Shown here: piece by piece, positions 1 through 64,000 of the stretch
Layout: every line of letters starts with the position of its first letter
Numbering within the stretch: position 1 is the first letter of the stretch
Source of the DNA: Oasisia sp. SBJ-2009
Lineage: Eukaryota > Annelida > Polychaeta > Sabellida > Siboglinidae
Direction of reading: 5' to 3'
Assembly: GCA_964017155.1 (NCBI GenBank)
Contig: OZ024861.1
Location: forward strand, 46,604,013-46,668,012
DNA: 64,000 nucleotides
Position numbers and translations under genes: made by a program
Notes under the pieces: generated by a model
The model's input: only the letters and a program-made list of their open reading frames with translations
Databases searched by the model: none
What the model was told of the DNA's origin: nothing

Positions 1-181
1 TGTGTGGTGTGTGGTGTGTTGTGTGTGGTGTGTGGTGTGTTGTGTGCATATGGTGTGTGTATGTGGTGTGTGCATATGGTGTGTGTATGTGGTGTGTGTG
101 TGATATATGTATGTATGCATATATGTATGTATGTATGTATATATGTTGGTGTGTATGCGTGAATGTATGACTGTATATATG

Positions 182-229
<48 letters not shown>

Positions 230-309
230 TGTGTGCGTGATGTGTGTGTATGTGTGTATGTGTGTATGTGTGTATGCGTGTATATTTGAATGTATAAGAA
301 TATATATAT
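1..309. repeat. TG-rich, TATG and TA low-complexity tract
   Basis: The stretch is almost wholly simple sequence: TGTGTGG-like runs (1-105), TATG/TGTA runs (105-175), a pure TA run (about 183-224), then GTGTATG runs. No gene is visible in it. Confidence 0.9.
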
Positions 310-762
310 GACTTCGATTGGCCTACTCAGGTTACTCACGTAACCCTAACGCGGTATACAATTTACGCTGCTTATGCAAGACCACGAGAGTAATACAACT
401 GAACAGCGATGGTCGTGATCACGGAGATAAACCCCTTATATAAATAAATAAAATAAAGTAATATGCTTTTCAGTGTGTAGATAGTGATGTTCATCTTCTT
501 TGTTTTAAATTATAATTGATGTAATGTGGTAACTTTAATCCATATTTACATGATTGTGTCGTGTTCAATTACGTTCATGTGCTGTAGGGGCCTACGTTCC
601 CAATTGGCTGTTACTGCTAATGACATAGTTAATCGAGTGAATCCTCTCCAAACCGCGATTGTCTCGTGTAGCGGCCTTGATAATGGTCACGTGAGCAAGT
701 GATCTTAGATGTTTGATTGGCACTCGGGTTATTCGAGTTACTCGCATAGCTCAATCGAAGTC
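310..762. mobile_element. Possible MITE-like element with imperfect terminal inverted repeats
   Basis: The left end starts GACTTCGATTG and the right end finishes CAATCGAAGTC, its near-perfect inverse. Similarity between the two ends decays over about 37 bp. The element is flanked by TA/TG simple sequence, so a target duplication cannot be read. It has no coding capacity. A chance inverted pair or part of a larger repeat is possible. Confidence 0.3.
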
Positions 763-1052
763 GGCCTGTGTGTCTGTGTGTATGTGATAGATAAGATAAG
801 ATAAATTTATTATGTGGCAACTTTGCAGTTGGATTGTACATGTACATTCATACTAAAATCAACAATTCCACACAATATCATATCAATGTACAATGTTAGC
901 ATATCTTGTTACAAATTAAAATCATTATTTGAAACCTAGGTAATAAATTTAAAACATATACACTGTACATTAAAATATACTTTACACAAACATTGTTATA
1001 AAATAAATAAATACATTAATTAATTAAATCAAATTAAAATACTTGTCCATTA

Positions 1053-3117
1053 CTAGCCGATCTGGAAATGCTCTAAACACCACGGAATTAAGGAATTTTT
1101 GTAGCGATTAGTTTTTGCCCTTGGTATTGGTAACTTGTTACACAACCTCAAGGAATATGGCACACTTCGACCATTTGGTAATAACGCATTCAGTTTGTGA
1201 TCATTACTCTTCATTTTAGCGAAATACACTTTACACAATTCATCGCGTCTGCGGTGCAACGTCGGCATGTTTACCATCTGCAGGATATTTTCGTATTGAT
1301 AACCTGGAAATATAGTTTTGAGACACCTTTTTGAATTATTTCTATGTTATCCGATAAGTATTTAGGTAAATTCGTATGCCACACAGGGCACGCATATTCG
1401 ACTACAGGTCTAATTACAGATACATAAATTCTGATCAAATCGTTTTGGTTGATACCAGCACGTTTCAGTTGATAAATCATGTACACTCTCTTTCTTGCCT
1501 TTGAAATAATCTCATCTACATGTGCATTCCAACTTAAGTCAGATGATATAGTTACACCGAGAACCTTTACTTGAGACACTCTTTCAATATAATTTCCATT
1601 CATATAAATATATGGCAGAGAATCTACAAATGTTCTGTCTCTTCTGAAACATATAACCATCTCTTTGGTCTTAGTCGTATTGATACGCATGTCATTATTA
1701 CAGGACCATTGCTCAACAAGGTCAGCAGAATCCTGGATAACATATATCATGTCTTGGTTGCATATTTCAAATATAGTGCTGTCGTCAACATATTTATAAA
1801 TAGGACAAGGCGTTTGCAAATCATTGATATGGACTAAAAAGTGTTTTGGCCCTGATAAAGTCCCTTGGGGACCGCCCGCATTGGGATACCCTGGTTTTGA
1901 CACAGCGTCGCCTATTTTCACTCTCTGTTCGCGATCTAGTAAGAACGCAGCCATCCATCGAACCAGATGTGCAGGTACTTCCATTCCAGTCATTTTGTTT
2001 AACAGTATATCGTGGTTAATCAGATCAAATGCTTTACACTCTTACAAAATTGCCCGTTACATCAGTGCTTTCATACCATTTGTGGAGCATTTCAAAAAGA
2101 GCATCCGTGATACAAGTCCCCGCCATTCCTCCATACTGCTTATCATCAATTTGTGGCTTAACATAATAATCGACCCATTTTAGCACTAGTGATTCAAACA
2201 CCTTAGCTATAATGGGTGTAAGTGATATCGGTCTTATGTCATTTTCAATAGTAACTGGGGGATGTTTCTTTGACACAGGAATAATAGTTGCCGTCTTCCA
2301 TAGTTTTGGCAGTACACCTTCTCTAAGAGAACTATTAAATATCGCAGTTACCGGCGCCGCAAGATGGTGTGAACACACTTTCAACGCCCATGGGGGTATT
2401 CTGTCCGGACCCGTAGCTTTGTTCACTTTGATCTTATCAAGTGCCAACTTAGTGTCACTCACGCTGATGGTGAATTTAGCTGGCAGTGGTTCTTTAATGT
2501 CAAAGATGGGGTGTGTAGCTCGTAGTTTTGGCAAGTCTTCACTGATCGCCACGAAGCATTCATTCATACGGTTAACAAGAGTGTCCATATCTCCACCAGT
2601 AAATGCATTTGCCAAACCCAACATCTCATTTTGACCGCCAGGTGAGTTACTTTGATCTTATCAAGTGCCAACTTAGTGTCACTCACGCTGATGGTGAATT
2701 TAGCTGGCAGTGGTTCTTTAATGTCAAAGATGGGGTGTGTAGCTCGTAGTTTTGGCAAGTCTTCACTGATCGCCACGAAGCATTCATTCATACGGTTAAC
2801 AAGAGTGTCCATATCTCCACCAGTAAATGCATTTGCCAAACCCAACATCTCATTTTGACCGCCAGGTGAGTTACCCAAGAGTGTCTTCATATGTTTACAC
2901 CAATCCCGTGATGATGTTGCTTCTATTGATGCAATTTTGGATTGGTAGAATTGGCGTCGTAATTTCGGCGCTGCGCGATTCACTTGATTACGGAGTCTGT
3001 TTGCCCGTTCCACATCACCCACCATGCGTGCACGTTGCCTTTGCCTAATCAGGTGGCGAAAGCCATCGGTGACCCATGGTTTATCCGTGCTGTGTCTTGT
3101 TACAGTCTTGAACGGAC
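1053..3117 (-). pseudogene. Broken LINE reverse transcriptase
   Basis: Three reading-frame pieces on the minus strand belong to one polyprotein. The first (about 3117-2034) has a basic linker and then the RT start, with NKATGPDRIPPWALK and RPISLTPIIAKVFE. The second (about 2030-1330) has GPQGTLSGPKHF and the catalytic-site motif YVDDST, then the thumb with RPVVEYACPVWH. The third (1277-1053) is the C-terminal tail, ending at a stop codon at 1053. A small deletion with frameshift near 2034-2040 removes the residues around the first catalytic aspartate, another shift lies near 1277-1330, and the 224-bp duplication breaks the frame again. It is non-functional. Confidence 0.85.
2427..2874. repeat. 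Exact tandem duplication, two copies of 224 bp
   Basis: 2427-2650 and 2651-2874 read the same base for base where I compared them (both start TTTGATCTTATCAAGTGCC and end GTGAGTTAC). The duplication lies inside the LINE coding region and 224 is not a multiple of three. The lack of divergence implies a recent event or an assembly artefact. Confidence 0.9.
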
Positions 3118-3350
3118 TGTGTGTCTGCGTGTCTGCGTGTCTGCGTGCCTGCGTGCCTGCGTGCCTGCGTGCCTGCGTGCCTGCGTGCCTGCGTGCCTGC
3201 GTGCCTGCGTGCCTGCGTGCCTGCGTGCCTGCGTGCCTGCGTGCCTGCGTGCCTGCGTGCCTGCGTGCCTGCGTGCCAGCGTGCCAGCGTGCGTGCGTGC
3301 GTGCGTGCGTCTGTGCGTCTGTGCGTCTGTGCGTCTGTGCGTCTGTGCGT
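3118..3350. repeat. GCCTGCGT 8-bp minisatellite
   Basis: About twenty head-to-tail copies of GCCTGCGT, grading at the right into GTGC and GTCTGTGC runs. Long reading frames across it on both strands are repeat artefacts. Confidence 0.95.
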
Positions 3351-3404
3351 TTGTGTGCCTGTGTGTCTGTAGAATATTGTGTGCATTTGTGAGTGAGCAA
3401 TGAG

Positions 3405-3990
3405 CAAAACAGCTAGTTTATTGGTGAGTGTGAATGTGCTCCAGTGTATCGGAGTGTGTGATGATGATTGTGCGCGCGCGTGCCTGTGCGTATGAAATTA
3501 CCTAGTATAAAGGCAAACTTGACTGTACTGTCTGTACAGGGTTATGCACTGTACTGTAGGTAGGAGGTATGTGTACCAGAAAATACTGGTGTGATTGAGC
3601 TCGGGTCTATGCCGCGTTCTCCGTACGTCAACGCGTCCATGTGTTGTACCGTCGGTAATGAGGCACGGTTCTTGTGTAAGGAAATAGCAGATATAATTAT
3701 TATTGACTGATACAGCCGCTACACTGTCCTATTGTTTCAATCTGTGCCGGTTTTCTGAAATATTTCAGTAATTTTGCTTCAAACAATCGTCCCGTTAATT
3801 ACAACGTACATTCTATTCAGAAATATTGTTCCTAATTGTTCTTTTTCAATTGGTCTTGTACACTGCAACTGCTGCGTGTTGTTTTTTCTTCATAGTGTTC
3901 GCAATTAAAATTATCCATTCATCCGTACGCATGCGTCATGTGCATTACTTAGAGGGTTAATGTGACGTGGGTTCACCATTTACTTTTTTC
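3405..3990. other. Non-repetitive stretch upstream of the first candidate exon
   Basis: No coding region, repeat or clear core promoter element (no convincing TATA box) was recognised. If the exon ending at 4110 is the first exon of the gene, its promoter would lie here; this is position-based inference only. Confidence 0.3.
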
Positions 3991-4097
3991 CTGTGCATCA
4001 GTTGTACGCAAATCACTTCAGCGCAGGCTGCGTCGTTTACGCGGCAGACGACATTTGGTCGGATCAGACTATTTGTAGAGGGAGCGTACTATCTAAG

Positions 4098-63862
<59,765 letters not shown>

Positions 63863-63932
63863 GTAAGTATAGAATAGTTTATATCTACAAAGGAATGTAG
63901 ATTTGAGTAATTTAGTCTTCCTCAAAAGATAG

Positions 63933-64000
63933 TAATGTGTAACATTGTTCTGGGTGTGGCCGTAGTCGGTGCCCTATTGAAGGCGTTGTTGTTTGCAGTG
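63933..64000 (+). CDS. Possible start of a transmembrane exon, cut by window end
   Basis: After AAAAGATAG (ending 63932), a phase-1 frame stays open to the window end. It encodes MCNIVLGVAVVGALLKALLF, a membrane-span-like run that aligns in frame with the intronic relics of the array units. It could be the functional last exon of the gene or another relic. The acceptor is weak and an adjacent alternative (ending 63928) gives a quick stop. Confidence 0.3.

Larger units (their letters stand above)
786..3117 (-). mobile_element. Degenerate 5'-truncated non-LTR retrotransposon (LINE)
   Basis: The minus strand carries reverse-transcriptase coding remnants from about 3117 to 1053, then a 3' UTR that ends in a short TTATC repeat near 786-805, as LINE 3' ends often do. 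The 5' part (endonuclease) is missing, and the coding region runs straight into a GCCTGCGT minisatellite. It belongs to the Jockey/CR1-type reverse-transcriptase assemblage; I cannot fix the clade. An exact 224-bp tandem duplication lies inside it. Confidence 0.85.

Noticed and set aside
2984..3403. Cys/Leu/Arg/Ala-rich frames
   Set aside because: GCCTGCGT minisatellite, open by period, not by selection.

Overview
This is a metazoan genomic window: spliceosomal exons with GT/AG borders and large introns, non-LTR retrotransposons of CR1 and Rex1-like type, a tRNA-derived SINE, and long microsatellites. The AT-rich base composition, the LINE types and a TTAGGG-like degenerate patch suggest a marine invertebrate (lophotrochozoan or invertebrate deuterostome). 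I cannot name the species. I see no prokaryotic genes, rRNA, functional tRNA genes or CRISPR.

Regions. 1-4 kb: low-complexity sequence and a broken LINE on the minus strand. 4-16 kb: candidate 5' exons of one plus-strand gene (4098-4110, 6131-6367, 11152-11211), separated by introns full of SINE and LINE relics, minisatellites and microsatellites. 15.8-19.1 kb: two copies of an older 1.5-1.8 kb unit, each holding three short cysteine-rich exons (called F, E' and D' here). 19.4-63.9 kb: a giant tandem array of about 56 units of 723/734 bp. Each unit holds a 45-nt exon (D, 15 codons) and a 99-nt exon (E, 33 codons), all of phase 1-1. Two CR1-like LINEs interrupt the array, at 34.86-37.50 kb (minus) and 57.01-58.15 kb (plus).

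Spliced in order, the D and E exons give a 48-residue, 8-cysteine module repeated more than 50 times, resembling furin-like / growth-factor-receptor cysteine-rich repeats. With the upstream exons the simplest model is a single-pass type II membrane protein of roughly 2,900-3,000 residues: a short basic cytoplasmic tail, a hydrophobic anchor, a Ser/Thr-rich stalk and a very long cysteine-rich ectodomain. The 5' part is inferred from splice sites and phase only, and the 3' end lies beyond the window.

The array is the unusual object. Introns are as similar between units as exons, and units are organised in nested higher-order repeats (A/B subtypes, a 2,180-bp trimer, a 4,259-bp hexamer, and a duplication 18,330 bp apart). 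Many units carry, inside an intron, a phase-1 reading frame for a transmembrane-like segment, and a canonical poly(A) signal in the next intron. This hints that the array grew from a unit that once carried its own membrane anchor, and that truncated, anchored or soluble isoforms are possible.
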